A DNA stretch of 64,000 bases, taken from positions 1-64,000 of the forward strand of contig JABBZI010000023.1 in NCBI GenBank assembly GCA_012955965.1, given 5' to 3'. The notes beneath the pieces are model-generated. The model had not been told where the DNA came from, did no database searches, and was given only the letters and a program-made list of their open reading frames with translations. Every line of letters begins with the position of its first letter. Within the stretch, counting starts at the first letter, position 1. The stretch comes from Clostridioides difficile. GTDB lineage: Bacteria > Bacillota > Clostridia > Peptostreptococcales > Peptostreptococcaceae. Shown here in pieces: positions 49,489-59,305 of the stretch. The position numbers were made by a program, and so were the translations under genes.

Positions 49489-50586
49489 TTGAAAAAATTA
49501 TACTTTCGCTTCATTGCTTACTTTACAACAGGTCTCTTTATCTTTCTAGTATATTTCGTTACATTATTCATATTGCTTAATCAATTAATATCTCCTGAAA
49601 AATCACATAAATTTTTATATGTGGCTAATTCGTCTATTGGATATTTTCCAAGGATACTTATAATTTCTTTTTGCTTTATTACAGGAGGTATACTTTTTTG
49701 CTTATTTCTTGTTCGACCACTTTACTTGATAATTAGTTCAATAAGTAATTTGTCCAAAGGGAATTATATAATAGCAAAAAAAGCTTTTACAAAAGATGGT
49801 AAACTAAAATGGTACTATTTTATGTATAAAGAAGTTATTGTAAATATAAAAGCTTTAGGCAATAAACTTCAAGAAACTGAGATTGAACGAGAAAAACTTG
49901 AAGTTGCAAAAACTGATTGGCTTGCTGGTGTGTCACATGACTTGAAAACGCCATTATCATACATCACAGGATATTCATCTCTAATGCTTAATACCAACCA
50001 CAGTTTTAGTGAAGAAGAGAGTATGATATTTTTGGATAATATATATAAAAAGGGAGTATATATTGAGAAATTAATAGACAATTTAAGTTTTACATTTTTT
50101 ATAGATTCTTCTGGAAAAATACAGCTTAAATATACACAAGTTGAAATAGTTTCCTTTCTTCAAAATCTTATTGCTGATGTAGCCAATAATCCTAAATCTG
50201 AAAAGCATATCTTTGGATTTCATACAGATTTAGAACATTTACATTTAGTCATAGATAAAACACTAATGTATAGAGCCCTTTACAACCTTTTAATGAATTG
50301 TGTTGAACATAATCCTGCTGGAACAGCAATAGATATTTGTTTAAATCAAAACTTTAAAGAAATTTGCATTAATACTACTGATAATGGTGTTGGGATAAAC
50401 ACAGAGAAAGCAAATGATATTTTTGACAAATATTATAGTAGCAAAAATCATGATAAACAAAATAGGGGACTAGGATTGTTTATTGTCAAGCAGATTATTG
50501 ATGCACATGGAGGAAATATTTCCGTTTCAAGTACGCTAGGAGAAGGTACATCATTTCAAATTATATTGAAACAAGATAAAATTTAA
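49489..50586 (+). CDS. Sensor histidine kinase
   Basis: This membrane kinase has 365 residues from the likely TTG start at 49489, with GGGAG 8 bases upstream; an ATG at 49474 has no SD. Two membrane helices (about 6-31 and 54-80) flank a very short outside loop of about 22 residues. A linker, the HisKA domain with H150 in GVSHDLKTP, and the ATPase domain (NCVEHNP, DNGVGI, GLGLFIVKQI) follow. The small sensor loop resembles intramembrane-sensing kinases of cell-envelope stress systems. Confidence 0.9.
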   Translation: MKKLYFRFIAYFTTGLFIFLVYFVTLFILLNQLISPEKSHKFLYVANSSIGYFPRILIISFCFITGGILFCLFLVRPLYLIISSISNLSKGNYIIAKKAFTKDGKLKWYYFMYKEVIVNIKALGNKLQETEIEREKLEVAKTDWLAGVSHDLKTPLSYITGYSSLMLNTNHSFSEEESMIFLDNIYKKGVYIEKLIDNLSFTFFIDSSGKIQLKYTQVEIVSFLQNLIADVANNPKSEKHIFGFHTDLEHLHLVIDKTLMYRALYNLLMNCVEHNPAGTAIDICLNQNFKEICINTTDNGVGINTEKANDIFDKYYSSKNHDKQNRGLGLFIVKQIIDAHGGNISVSSTLGEGTSFQIILKQDKI

Positions 50587-50606
50587 ATTATTATATAATA
50601 TTATAT

Positions 50607-50640
50607 AACAATCCCAAGTCAAAATAAACTTGGGATTGTT
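50607..50640. terminator. Bidirectional terminator between convergent genes
   Basis: The perfect 13-bp arms AACAATCCCAAGT and ACTTGGGATTGTT with an 8-base loop have a T-rich tail on the plus strand. It separates the histidine kinase from the convergent 725-residue membrane protein gene. Confidence 0.85.
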
Positions 50641-50742
50641 TTGTAATAATTAATTTTTATAAAAATTCTTCTTTAAAGTTATTTAGTCAAAATAAATTCA
50701 AATTAACATATTATCAATATTCAAATAGAGCCTATATGTAGC

Positions 50743-52920
50743 TTATTCTTTTAATACTATCAAATTTATACTCAATATAATCATGGCCACAATTACATAA
50801 ATAAAAGCTGTAGCTGATGACACAATTCCAGAATCATTTACTAAAAGAGTTACAAAACAACCTGCTATTGACGCTATAAAACCTTTAAATACAATTGGAT
50901 ATTCATCAATTAATTGTTTAAAATATCTAATCTGATTAATCATAAGAATTAAGGTAACTCCTATCCCAGTTAGTAGTATATTTACCCATGCACTGGTTTG
51001 AGCTAGCTTCAAGTTCATCTCTATCTTTCTGCCAAATGTTTGTATTATTTCTCCTGGTCCATTAAAGTAAACTTCTTTTACAAACATACCTAAGTGTGAG
51101 TTACTTCCTGAAATCATATCTATAGCTACAAAAGCGCCTAAAACAAGTAATACTGCTATACCTAATAATACAACTTTTTTAAAGTCTATTTTTACATTAT
51201 ATATCAATAGTATAAATAGTAAAAATGCAACACATTCAGAAATAGCAGTTCCAACATTTGCCCCCATAGCTGGAGATGCACTCGTAATTAAGATAACTAA
51301 AGAAAATACTATTACAGACCACTTTGGTATCTTTTTATATGTAAGCAAAATCGCAAATGTAAATATTGCACTACCTATTGCAACTCCTTGATATTCATTT
51401 CCTACTCCGTAGTATCTAGCCCCAATTATACAATCATAACTCATTACATTACTTTTCATTAAATATGAACCAAATGCAGAATCAATAACCATAATCAATA
51501 TAGTTAAACCTGTAAAGAATAACATATTTTTTAAATCATTCTTTATCAGAACTTTGCTTATTAAGTATATAGTAAGTGTTATTATAATTATTCCTAAAGA
51601 TATTGCTACTGGTGTTTTAAAATTCATTATTGGAGTTATCATAAATGATAATGGCATTACTATTCCTATTTTTAGAAATTCTTTTAATATAAAAAATATT
51701 GTTTCTTTGTGATTTTTCGATATATGCTTCCTAAATAGAATTAGAATCATAGCAACTATCCATGACAAAAATACTATACTTACAAATCCATTAAGTATTG
51801 TAGACCTTATGCTTGAAACAGATACTATCTTTTGGTATTCATCCATCAGATACTCTTTATTATCATCTCTGTTAATAAGTTCATACTTCTTTCCAACCAT
51901 ATTTTGATTTTTTATATCAAAGTTATTTAATATCTCAGCTCCGACATCTAGATTAGTAACAATACCTTCTCTTCTAGTAGTTGAAGATGATAACATCCCT
52001 TTTCCATTACCATTTAATTTTATTATTGGAGAAAGCCTTCTTTTATTTTTATAATCTAAATCACTTGGAAATGCACTTGATATATAAACAGTGTCATTTT
52101 CTCCAACCATAGAAAATATGTTTTTTAAGTATACATCTATATTTTTTTCTATGTTATTTTTCATGTTACCATATGTTTCTTCGGTTAAATTTGGTTTATA
52201 TAAATCTAATCTATATGTATCTCCAAGCTCTACAAAAACTACATCATTATTTTTGTAAGCTTCTTTAGTCTCTGCAATCAATTTATTGTAATCAGTTGAT
52301 ATTCCATAAGGCATAGATAAATCTTTTTTATTTATATTATCTACATTTCCATTAGGAATTCTCCCATACTCATCCATTGCAACTAGGCACAAGTTTCTAT
52401 TTTTTATAAGCTGACCATTTTCAATTATATCTGCATTTCCCAACACAGATGTTTTTAGCCCATTATCTGATAAACTTTGACCTAACGACCCTAATACAGA
52501 GCCATACTCACCAAAGTTTAAATTTTCATTTATAGACTTATTTATGGTTAAATTATTTATACCTTTTGCACTTTTTCCTGTAGCCGATTTAAAAACTATG
52601 TCCCTATCTTTATTTGAGCTCTCAAAATTAATATCTTCTTCATTAGCTACATTAGCTCTTCCACCAGCACCCATGCTAGCATATGACCGTCTGTCGTCGC
52701 TACCTTTATCTCCTCTTACGTTCATTAGACCGATATATCCTCTACTATCTAGTTCTTCTCTCAATGATTTTATTCTTAACATATTACTCATACTAGTTCT
52801 ATTCATATCTATAAATATTACTTTTCCATATGTCGGTATATCATCTGCAAAACTATATTGACTCATCGATGTTAATATTATGATAAACGTTGCTAAGAAA
52901 GATATAATCTTTTTTCTCAT
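50743..52920 (-). CDS. Large exported-domain multispan membrane protein of unknown function
   Basis: This 725-residue protein has a signal-like N terminus (residues 1-25), an extracytoplasmic domain of about 340 residues, then roughly ten membrane helices starting near residue 372. The N-terminal VIFIDMNRTSMSNM faintly resembles the opening strand and metal/nucleophile region of alkaline-phosphatase-fold enzymes, but I see no complete active site. The membrane part contains YYGVGNEYQGVAIGS and SPAMGANVGTA. It stands alone, convergent to the kinase gene. No function can be named. Confidence 0.75.
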   Translation of the reverse strand: MRKKIISFLATFIIILTSMSQYSFADDIPTYGKVIFIDMNRTSMSNMLRIKSLREELDSRGYIGLMNVRGDKGSDDRRSYASMGAGGRANVANEEDINFESSNKDRDIVFKSATGKSAKGINNLTINKSINENLNFGEYGSVLGSLGQSLSDNGLKTSVLGNADIIENGQLIKNRNLCLVAMDEYGRIPNGNVDNINKKDLSMPYGISTDYNKLIAETKEAYKNNDVVFVELGDTYRLDLYKPNLTEETYGNMKNNIEKNIDVYLKNIFSMVGENDTVYISSAFPSDLDYKNKRRLSPIIKLNGNGKGMLSSSTTRREGIVTNLDVGAEILNNFDIKNQNMVGKKYELINRDDNKEYLMDEYQKIVSVSSIRSTILNGFVSIVFLSWIVAMILILFRKHISKNHKETIFFILKEFLKIGIVMPLSFMITPIMNFKTPVAISLGIIIITLTIYLISKVLIKNDLKNMLFFTGLTILIMVIDSAFGSYLMKSNVMSYDCIIGARYYGVGNEYQGVAIGSAIFTFAILLTYKKIPKWSVIVFSLVILITSASPAMGANVGTAISECVAFLLFILLIYNVKIDFKKVVLLGIAVLLVLGAFVAIDMISGSNSHLGMFVKEVYFNGPGEIIQTFGRKIEMNLKLAQTSAWVNILLTGIGVTLILMINQIRYFKQLIDEYPIVFKGFIASIAGCFVTLLVNDSGIVSSATAFIYVIVAMIILSINLIVLKE

Positions 52921-53009
52921 AAATTCTCCCTGCTTTCTGATTTAAATCCTCACCTTTAAGAATACATTAAACATTGTCGTTATAAATAAATAAATTTGGA
53001 CCATCTATT

Positions 53010-53042
53010 TAAAATAAACAGCCCAAACTATTGGTTTATTTG
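53010..53042 (-). terminator. Possible terminator after the PIN/TRAM protein gene
   Basis: On the minus strand AAATAAAC can pair with GTTTATTT around a loop that itself contains CCAATAGTTTGGG, followed by TAAATAG. The tail is weak, so the call is tentative. Confidence 0.4.
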
Positions 53043-53048
53043 AATATA

Positions 53049-54143
53049 TTAATTTTTAGGTTTTGCAAATATCATTCTACCTGCAGGAGTTTGAAGAACA
53101 GATGTCACAAGTACTTTTATAGTCTCATTCATATGTTTTCTTCCTCCATCAACAACTATCATAGTTCCATCATCTAGATATGCAACACCTTGTTGAGCCT
53201 CTTTTCCTTCTTTAACCACTTGAACAACCATATCTTCACCTGGTATAGCAACTGGTTTTATGGCATTAGCTAACTCATTTATATTTAATACTTCAACACC
53301 TTGGAATTGAGCAACTTTATTTAAGTTATAGTCATTCGTAACAACTTTTCCATTTAAAACTTGAGCAAGCTTTAGTAATTTGCTATCAACCTCAGCTATT
53401 TCATCAAAGTCTCTCTCACTTATTTCAACTTCTATATTTAATTCTTTCTGAATTATATTTAATATATCCAGACCTCTTCTACCTCTTACTCTTTTTAAAT
53501 CATCTGAAGAATCTGCAATGTGTCTCAGTTCCTCCAAAACAAAAGCAGGAATAATAAGTTTTCCCTCTATAAACCCTGTTTTACAGATATCTGCTATCCT
53601 TCCATCAATTATTACACTTGTATCTAGTACCTTTGGAGGAATTGCTTTTATCTCTTTTTTATTTTCTTTGTCCTTATCTTTATCTTTAATAGGATTTGCC
53701 AATCTTCCTAATTTTCCAATATTAAATAAATCATTTTTACTTTTAAGCGCAACTTTCATTCCAAGATATCCTAGGAATAAGTATAATAGTAAAGATAGTA
53801 TTCCACCTACTATTGGTATTCTATTTACTAATCCACTTAATAAATACGCAATCACAAATCCTACTATAAGACCCATAGACCCTAACAATATATCAGTCTG
53901 AGGATATTTTGATAATTCTTTATCCACTATTTTAGCAATTTCTTTTACTCTATTTACAACCCATGGTTCTATAAGATATCCTAAAATGGCTATTATTATA
54001 CCTGCTACTACAGCTGCGATATAACCATATGTTTCTTTCCCAAATGTTAATATTTCAAAATCTTTCATTAATGTTAAATAGGTCGTTATACCTATCGTAA
54101 ATCCAAGTAAAATAAACAATATCCTTGTTACTTTCCTTATCAA
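53049..54143 (-). CDS. Membrane-anchored PIN/TRAM-domain protein (YacL family)
   Basis: This 364-residue protein has four N-terminal membrane helices (about residues 5-145), then a PIN domain (LDTSVIIDGRIADICKTG near 173, with further Asp residues in DYNLNKVA) and a C-terminal TRAM domain. PIN domains are metal-dependent RNases; TRAM binds RNA. The family is conserved next to disA and radA in Firmicutes. The biological role is not established from this sequence. Confidence 0.88.
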   Translation of the reverse strand: MIRKVTRILFILLGFTIGITTYLTLMKDFEILTFGKETYGYIAAVVAGIIIAILGYLIEPWVVNRVKEIAKIVDKELSKYPQTDILLGSMGLIVGFVIAYLLSGLVNRIPIVGGILSLLLYLFLGYLGMKVALKSKNDLFNIGKLGRLANPIKDKDKDKENKKEIKAIPPKVLDTSVIIDGRIADICKTGFIEGKLIIPAFVLEELRHIADSSDDLKRVRGRRGLDILNIIQKELNIEVEISERDFDEIAEVDSKLLKLAQVLNGKVVTNDYNLNKVAQFQGVEVLNINELANAIKPVAIPGEDMVVQVVKEGKEAQQGVAYLDDGTMIVVDGGRKHMNETIKVLVTSVLQTPAGRMIFAKPKN

Positions 54144-54231
54144 TGCTTCACCCCCTAGTTATACTTATCTATTATAGACCAAAGTGTATATTATATTCAA
54201 GAAAAAAGTAGTAAAATTCATTTAAAATTCA

Positions 54232-55302
54232 TCATATGTGTCTATCTAATAATACTAATTGTTTCATTTTTATGAGTCCATTTTTTATATATGTTGCTCT
54301 TATTTCGCCTATTCCTTCAACTTCATCTAATTCTTCAATAGACGCATCTAATATTTGTTGGAAGTTTTCAAAATAATTTACTAAGTTTTCTATTATTGCT
54401 GTTGGTAGTCTATGTATTTTACTAAGAATTCTATAGCCTCTTGTTTTTATAGGCATATCCATGCTTTCTGAAAAACCACTATACCCTAATAGTTTTGCCA
54501 TATTAACCAATTCTATTAGTTCTTCTGAATTTAAATTTTTAACTTTTTTCATAAGTTCTTTTATTTCTGTATTTTCTTTATTATAATCTTTGAATATTAA
54601 TTTCTGATCTATCCTAGTTGTACCCATTAATTCTTCTAATTGCATACTTACTAAAGTTCCTTCATCACCCAATTCTATTACATATTTTTCAATTATACTT
54701 GTAACTCTCATTACCATTTCCATTTTCTGCATGACTAATGCAACATCATAAATAGTTACCAAATCATTAAACTCTAAAGCATTTAAATTTGTTATAGCTT
54801 GGTCTAATACTGTCTTATATTTTTCTAGAGTTTGTATTGCCTGATTTGCCTTAGTAAATATCTTAGATATATCTTCGACCACATACTTCTCATTTCCTCT
54901 ATAAACTGTTATAACATTTCTTCTTTGTGAAATTCCTATAACTATAGCACCAGTCTGTTTTGCTACTCTTTCTGCTGTTCTATGTCTTGTTCCAGTTTCT
55001 GATGTTTCTATAAAATAATCTGGTATAAGCTGTGCATTAGCAAATAGTATTTTCTTTATATCACCACTTAAAACTATAGCTCCATCCATTTTAGCTAGTT
55101 CATATAAGTATGATGGTGAATATTCTGCATTTATAGCAAATCCACCATCTACTATTTTCATTACATCTTCATTAGTTGCAATTACAATCAATCCACCCGT
55201 CTTAGCTCTTAATACATTGTTTAGACCTAACCTAAGTGGAGTTCCTGGAGATATCATTTTTAATGCATATAGCATATTTTTATTATCTAGAAAATTCTCC
55301 AT
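54232..55302 (-). CDS. disA: DNA integrity scanning protein DisA (diadenylate cyclase)
   Basis: DisA makes cyclic di-AMP and pauses at branched DNA. The 356-residue protein has the DAC domain motifs DGA (73-75) and GTRHR (104-108), a helical spine and a C-terminal helix-hairpin-helix DNA-binding segment (LDEVEGIGEIRATYIKNGL). It starts 2 bp after the radA stop, so the two are coupled, as in other Firmicutes. Confidence 0.96.
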   Translation of the reverse strand: MENFLDNKNMLYALKMISPGTPLRLGLNNVLRAKTGGLIVIATNEDVMKIVDGGFAINAEYSPSYLYELAKMDGAIVLSGDIKKILFANAQLIPDYFIETSETGTRHRTAERVAKQTGAIVIGISQRRNVITVYRGNEKYVVEDISKIFTKANQAIQTLEKYKTVLDQAITNLNALEFNDLVTIYDVALVMQKMEMVMRVTSIIEKYVIELGDEGTLVSMQLEELMGTTRIDQKLIFKDYNKENTEIKELMKKVKNLNSEELIELVNMAKLLGYSGFSESMDMPIKTRGYRILSKIHRLPTAIIENLVNYFENFQQILDASIEELDEVEGIGEIRATYIKNGLIKMKQLVLLDRHI

Positions 55303-55304
55303 AC

Positions 55305-56678
55305 TTATTGATTCCTCCCAAGTACTATATTTATGGCTTGTCTTAAGTTATCTACTGGCCATATTTCTATGCCTTTGGTGTCTTTTACAACCTCATAATT
55401 ACTTCTAGGAACTACTATCTTTTTAAATCCAAGCTTTTTACATTCAGATATTCTCTTTTCTATAAAACTTACTGCTCTCACTTCTCCTGTAAGACCCACT
55501 TCTCCTGTAACAGCTATATCTTCATCTATAGGTATATTTCTAAAACTAGATGCTACAGAAATAGCTATTCCTAAGTCAATTGAAGGTTCATTTATTTTTA
55601 TTCCTCCAACTATATTTATATAGACATCTTGATTTTGTATTTGCAACCCAACACGTTTTTCTAAAACTGCTAACAACATACCTACTCTATTGTAATCTAC
55701 CCCTGTAGATGTCCTCTTAGGTATACCGAAACTTGTAGGCGAAACTAATGCTTGTAACTCAAGTAACATCGGTCTTGTACCTTCTACAGTAGATATTATT
55801 ACTGAACCTGCTACATCTTTTGGTTTTTCAGATATTAAAATTTTAGATGGATTATCAAGTTCTACTAATCCTAAATCTCTCATTTCAAATACTCCAAGTT
55901 CGTTTGTTGAGCCAAATCTATTTTTAACAGCTCTTACTAATCTATAAGTATTATATCTTTCACCTTCAAAATATAGAACAGTATCAACCATATGCTCTAA
56001 TAATTTTGGTCCTGCTAGTGAACCTTCTTTTGTAACATGGCCAACTATGAATGTTGAAATACCCATTTTCTTAGAAATTTTCATAAATTTTGAAGTACCT
56101 TCTTTAATTTGGCTGACAGTTCCTGGTGCCGAGGATATTTCTGGACTAAAGACTGTTTGAATTGAGTCTAGAATTATTAATTCTGGATTTACACTTTCTA
56201 AATAAGATTCAATTATGCTTAAATTATTTTCAGCAAATATATATAAATTTTCTGAGTTAATTCCTAATCTTTTAGCTCTCATTTTTATTTGAGATTCTGA
56301 TTCTTCTCCAGTTATATATAAAACAGTTCTTCCCAAATTAGCAACATTACTAGAAACTTGGATTAAAAGTGTTGACTTACCTATACCAGGGTCTCCACCA
56401 ACAAGCACTAAAGAGCCTTTAACTATACCGCCTCCAAGTACTCTATCCAGTTCATTTATATCAGTTGTAAATCTTTCTTCTTCTTTACTTTCTATTGAGT
56501 TTATACTAACTGGTTTAGATGAAGATTTATCTATTATAAAGACCTCTTTTTTAGTGCTTTTTTGGTCTACTTCTTCTACAAATGTATTCCACTTTGTACA
56601 CTCAGGACATTTTCCAAGCCATTTAGCTGTTTCATATCCACAAGATTGACATACATATTTTGTTTTTATTTTTGCCAT
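55305..56678 (-). CDS. radA: DNA repair protein RadA
   Basis: RadA is a RecA-like helicase that extends heteroduplex during recombination. The 457 residues contain the N-terminal C4 zinc finger (CQSCGYETAKWLGKCPEC, 10-27), Walker A GGDPGIGKST, the RadA-specific KNRFGS motif, and a Lon-protease-like C-terminal domain. It lies downstream of the clpC operon and its terminator and upstream of disA. Confidence 0.96.
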   Translation of the reverse strand: MAKIKTKYVCQSCGYETAKWLGKCPECTKWNTFVEEVDQKSTKKEVFIIDKSSSKPVSINSIESKEEERFTTDINELDRVLGGGIVKGSLVLVGGDPGIGKSTLLIQVSSNVANLGRTVLYITGEESESQIKMRAKRLGINSENLYIFAENNLSIIESYLESVNPELIILDSIQTVFSPEISSAPGTVSQIKEGTSKFMKISKKMGISTFIVGHVTKEGSLAGPKLLEHMVDTVLYFEGERYNTYRLVRAVKNRFGSTNELGVFEMRDLGLVELDNPSKILISEKPKDVAGSVIISTVEGTRPMLLELQALVSPTSFGIPKRTSTGVDYNRVGMLLAVLEKRVGLQIQNQDVYINIVGGIKINEPSIDLGIAISVASSFRNIPIDEDIAVTGEVGLTGEVRAVSFIEKRISECKKLGFKKIVVPRSNYEVVKDTKGIEIWPVDNLRQAINIVLGRNQ

Positions 56679-56760
56679 ACTTTTATCATCCTTAATTTAT
56701 TATTCTATACTATAATTTTAGCATATGTGAAAGACAATATGTAAAGATTAAATAAAATAA

Positions 56761-56798
56761 TTAAGGACAATGAATTATTATAGATTCATTGCCCTTAA
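56761..56798 (-). terminator. Terminator of the ctsR-clpC operon
   Basis: On the minus strand AAGGGCAATGAAT pairs with ATTCATTGTCCTT (one G·U pair), followed by AATTATTTTATTT. It separates clpC from radA. Confidence 0.75.
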
Positions 56799-56857
56799 AA
56801 TTTTGTTTAAATTATAAAACTTGTATCTGCAAGATTTTAAAATGCAACTTTATTAAA

Positions 56858-59305
56858 TTAATTAGTTTCAAAAAATATTTTTTCATCATTTACTTTTGCT
56901 ATTATACTGCTTCCTTTTTTCACATCACCTTTTAATATTGCTTCAGATAATTCATCTTCTAACTCTTTTTGTAAAGCTCTTTTAAGAGGTCTTGCTCCAT
57001 ATTCTAAATCAAATCCAGATTTAGAAATTAATTTAACAGCTTCATCACTCATTTCTAGTTTTATATCCATTTCTTTTAGCCTGTCTTGTAACTTAGCTAC
57101 CATTAAAAGTATTATTTTTGATATATGACTTTCATTTAATGAATGGAAAACAATTATATCATCTATTCTGTTCAAAAACTCAGGTCTGAATCTCTGCTTT
57201 AATTCACCCATTATATTTTCTTTCATTTTTTCATATTGAGACTTTTCTTCTTCGTCTCCTTTAACTATACTAAAACCTAAAGTTTTTTGTTTGCCAATTG
57301 TAGATGCGCCAACATTTGATGTCATTATTATAATAGTATTTTTAAAATCTACAGTTCTTCCTTTTGAATCAGTCAGTCTACCATCATCTAATATTTGTAA
57401 TAGAATATTAAATACATCTGGATGAGCTTTTTCTATCTCATCAAATAAAATAACTGAATATGGATTTCTTCTTACTTTTTCAGTTAATTGTCCTCCTTCA
57501 TCATGACCAACATAACCTGGAGGTGAACCTATCATTCTTGATACAGCATGTTTTTCCATATATTCAGACATGTCTATTCTTATTGTTTGGTTTTCATCTC
57601 CAAACTGTACTTCTGCTAATGCCTTAGATAATTCTGTTTTACCTACTCCTGTAGGACCTAAAAATAAAAATGAACCAATTGGTCTATTAGGGTCTTTAAG
57701 ACCTGCTCTTGACCTTCTGATTGCCTTCGAGATAGATTTTACTGCTTGTTCTTGACCTATTACTCTATTGTGTAAAATTTCTTCAAGTCTTAGAAGTCTA
57801 TCAGCTTCTTCTTCAAGAATTTTATTAACAGGTATTCCTGTCCATAAACCAACTACTTCAGCAATAACTTCTCCGTCAACTAAATCAGAGTGTTTAGATG
57901 ATTTATTCCATCTTTCTCTTACATCTTCTAATTGTTTTTTAAGTAGGCCTTGTTCATCTCTTATTTTTGCTGCTTTCTCAAAGTCTTGGCATCTTACAGC
58001 TTCTTCTTTTTCTTTGTCTATATTTTCTATTTCTAGTTCTAATTTTTTTATTTCTGAAGGAGGTGTATTTTCCTTTAGTCTTACCTTTGAAGCAGCTTCA
58101 TCAATCAAGTCTATAGCTTTATCTGGTAGATATCTATCTGATATATATCTAGTGGATAATTCTACAGCTGACTTTATAGCATCGTCAGTTATTTTAACTT
58201 TATGATGAGCTTCATATTTATCTCTTAATCCTTCTAATATTTTTATTGAATCTTCTTTACTTGGTTCATCTACCATAACTGGTTGAAATCTTCTTTCTAA
58301 TGCAGAATCTTTTTCAACATGCTTTCTATATTCGTCAATTGTAGTTGCACCTATAACTTGTATTTCTCCTCTTGCTAAAGCTGGCTTTAATATATTTGAT
58401 GCATCTATAGAACCTTCTCCTGTAGACCCAGCTCCTATTATTGTATGCATCTCATCTATAAATAAAATTATATTTCCATTTTTAACAACTTCATCTACAA
58501 CTTCTTTGATTCTCTCTTCAAATTCTCCTCTATACTTAGCTCCTGCTAATAATGAGCCCATTTCTAAAGAATATAAGGTTTTATTTTTTAATGTTTCTGG
58601 AACATTTCCTAGAGCTATATTTGTTGCTAAACCTTCAGCTATAGCTGTTTTACCTACTCCTGGGTCTCCTATTAATACTGGATTGTTTTTTGTTCTTCTA
58701 CTTAATATTTGTATTACCCTTTGTATTTCTTTTTCTCTACCTATTACTGGGTCTATTTTGTTCTGCTTTGCATATAGTGTAAGATTTCTTCCATACTTAT
58801 CAAGCACTTTAGATTCTACTTGATTTTGGTTGCCCGTGTAACTATTTTCTGATTTATATTGATTTTTATCACTAATACCCATCATATCAATTGTTAATTG
58901 AGCAAGAGTCCTATCATTTACTCCTGCATAATTTAAAATCTTATTAGCTATTCCTTCACCTTCTTGAATAATAGATAATAATATATGTTCAGTCCCAATA
59001 TAATTTGTTTTTAATTTATTTGCAAACATACCTGATAGTTCAAGTATTTGTTTACTTCTTGGGCTTAATACTATATCCTCTGGAATGCCATCTCCTTTGC
59101 CCTCCATATCAATTATTTTGCCCTCTAAATAAGCCTCTGTAAATCCAACTTTACTTAGAACTTTCGCGGCTATACCTTCTTCTTCTCTTAAAAGACCTAA
59201 AAGTATATGCTCACTTCCAACAATATTATGTCCTAGAGTTTTAGCAGATTCAAATGCTAAATCAATTGCCTTCTTAGCTCTTTGTGTAAATCTATTGAAG
59301 TTCAT
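56858..59305 (-). CDS. clpC: ATP-dependent Clp protease ATP-binding subunit ClpC
   Basis: ClpC is the Hsp100 unfoldase that feeds ClpP and recognises phospho-arginine-tagged proteins. In 815 residues it has the Clp N-domain repeats (1-145), two AAA+ modules with Walker A GDPGVGKTA (about 207) and GPTGVGKTE (about 548), and a middle UVR/coiled-coil segment (KAAKIRDEQGLLKKQLE). It overlaps mcsB by 14 bp and ends the CtsR-controlled operon. Confidence 0.97.
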   Translation of the reverse strand: MNFNRFTQRAKKAIDLAFESAKTLGHNIVGSEHILLGLLREEEGIAAKVLSKVGFTEAYLEGKIIDMEGKGDGIPEDIVLSPRSKQILELSGMFANKLKTNYIGTEHILLSIIQEGEGIANKILNYAGVNDRTLAQLTIDMMGISDKNQYKSENSYTGNQNQVESKVLDKYGRNLTLYAKQNKIDPVIGREKEIQRVIQILSRRTKNNPVLIGDPGVGKTAIAEGLATNIALGNVPETLKNKTLYSLEMGSLLAGAKYRGEFEERIKEVVDEVVKNGNIILFIDEMHTIIGAGSTGEGSIDASNILKPALARGEIQVIGATTIDEYRKHVEKDSALERRFQPVMVDEPSKEDSIKILEGLRDKYEAHHKVKITDDAIKSAVELSTRYISDRYLPDKAIDLIDEAASKVRLKENTPPSEIKKLELEIENIDKEKEEAVRCQDFEKAAKIRDEQGLLKKQLEDVRERWNKSSKHSDLVDGEVIAEVVGLWTGIPVNKILEEEADRLLRLEEILHNRVIGQEQAVKSISKAIRRSRAGLKDPNRPIGSFLFLGPTGVGKTELSKALAEVQFGDENQTIRIDMSEYMEKHAVSRMIGSPPGYVGHDEGGQLTEKVRRNPYSVILFDEIEKAHPDVFNILLQILDDGRLTDSKGRTVDFKNTIIIMTSNVGASTIGKQKTLGFSIVKGDEEEKSQYEKMKENIMGELKQRFRPEFLNRIDDIIVFHSLNESHISKIILLMVAKLQDRLKEMDIKLEMSDEAVKLISKSGFDLEYGARPLKRALQKELEDELSEAILKGDVKKGSSIIAKVNDEKIFFETN

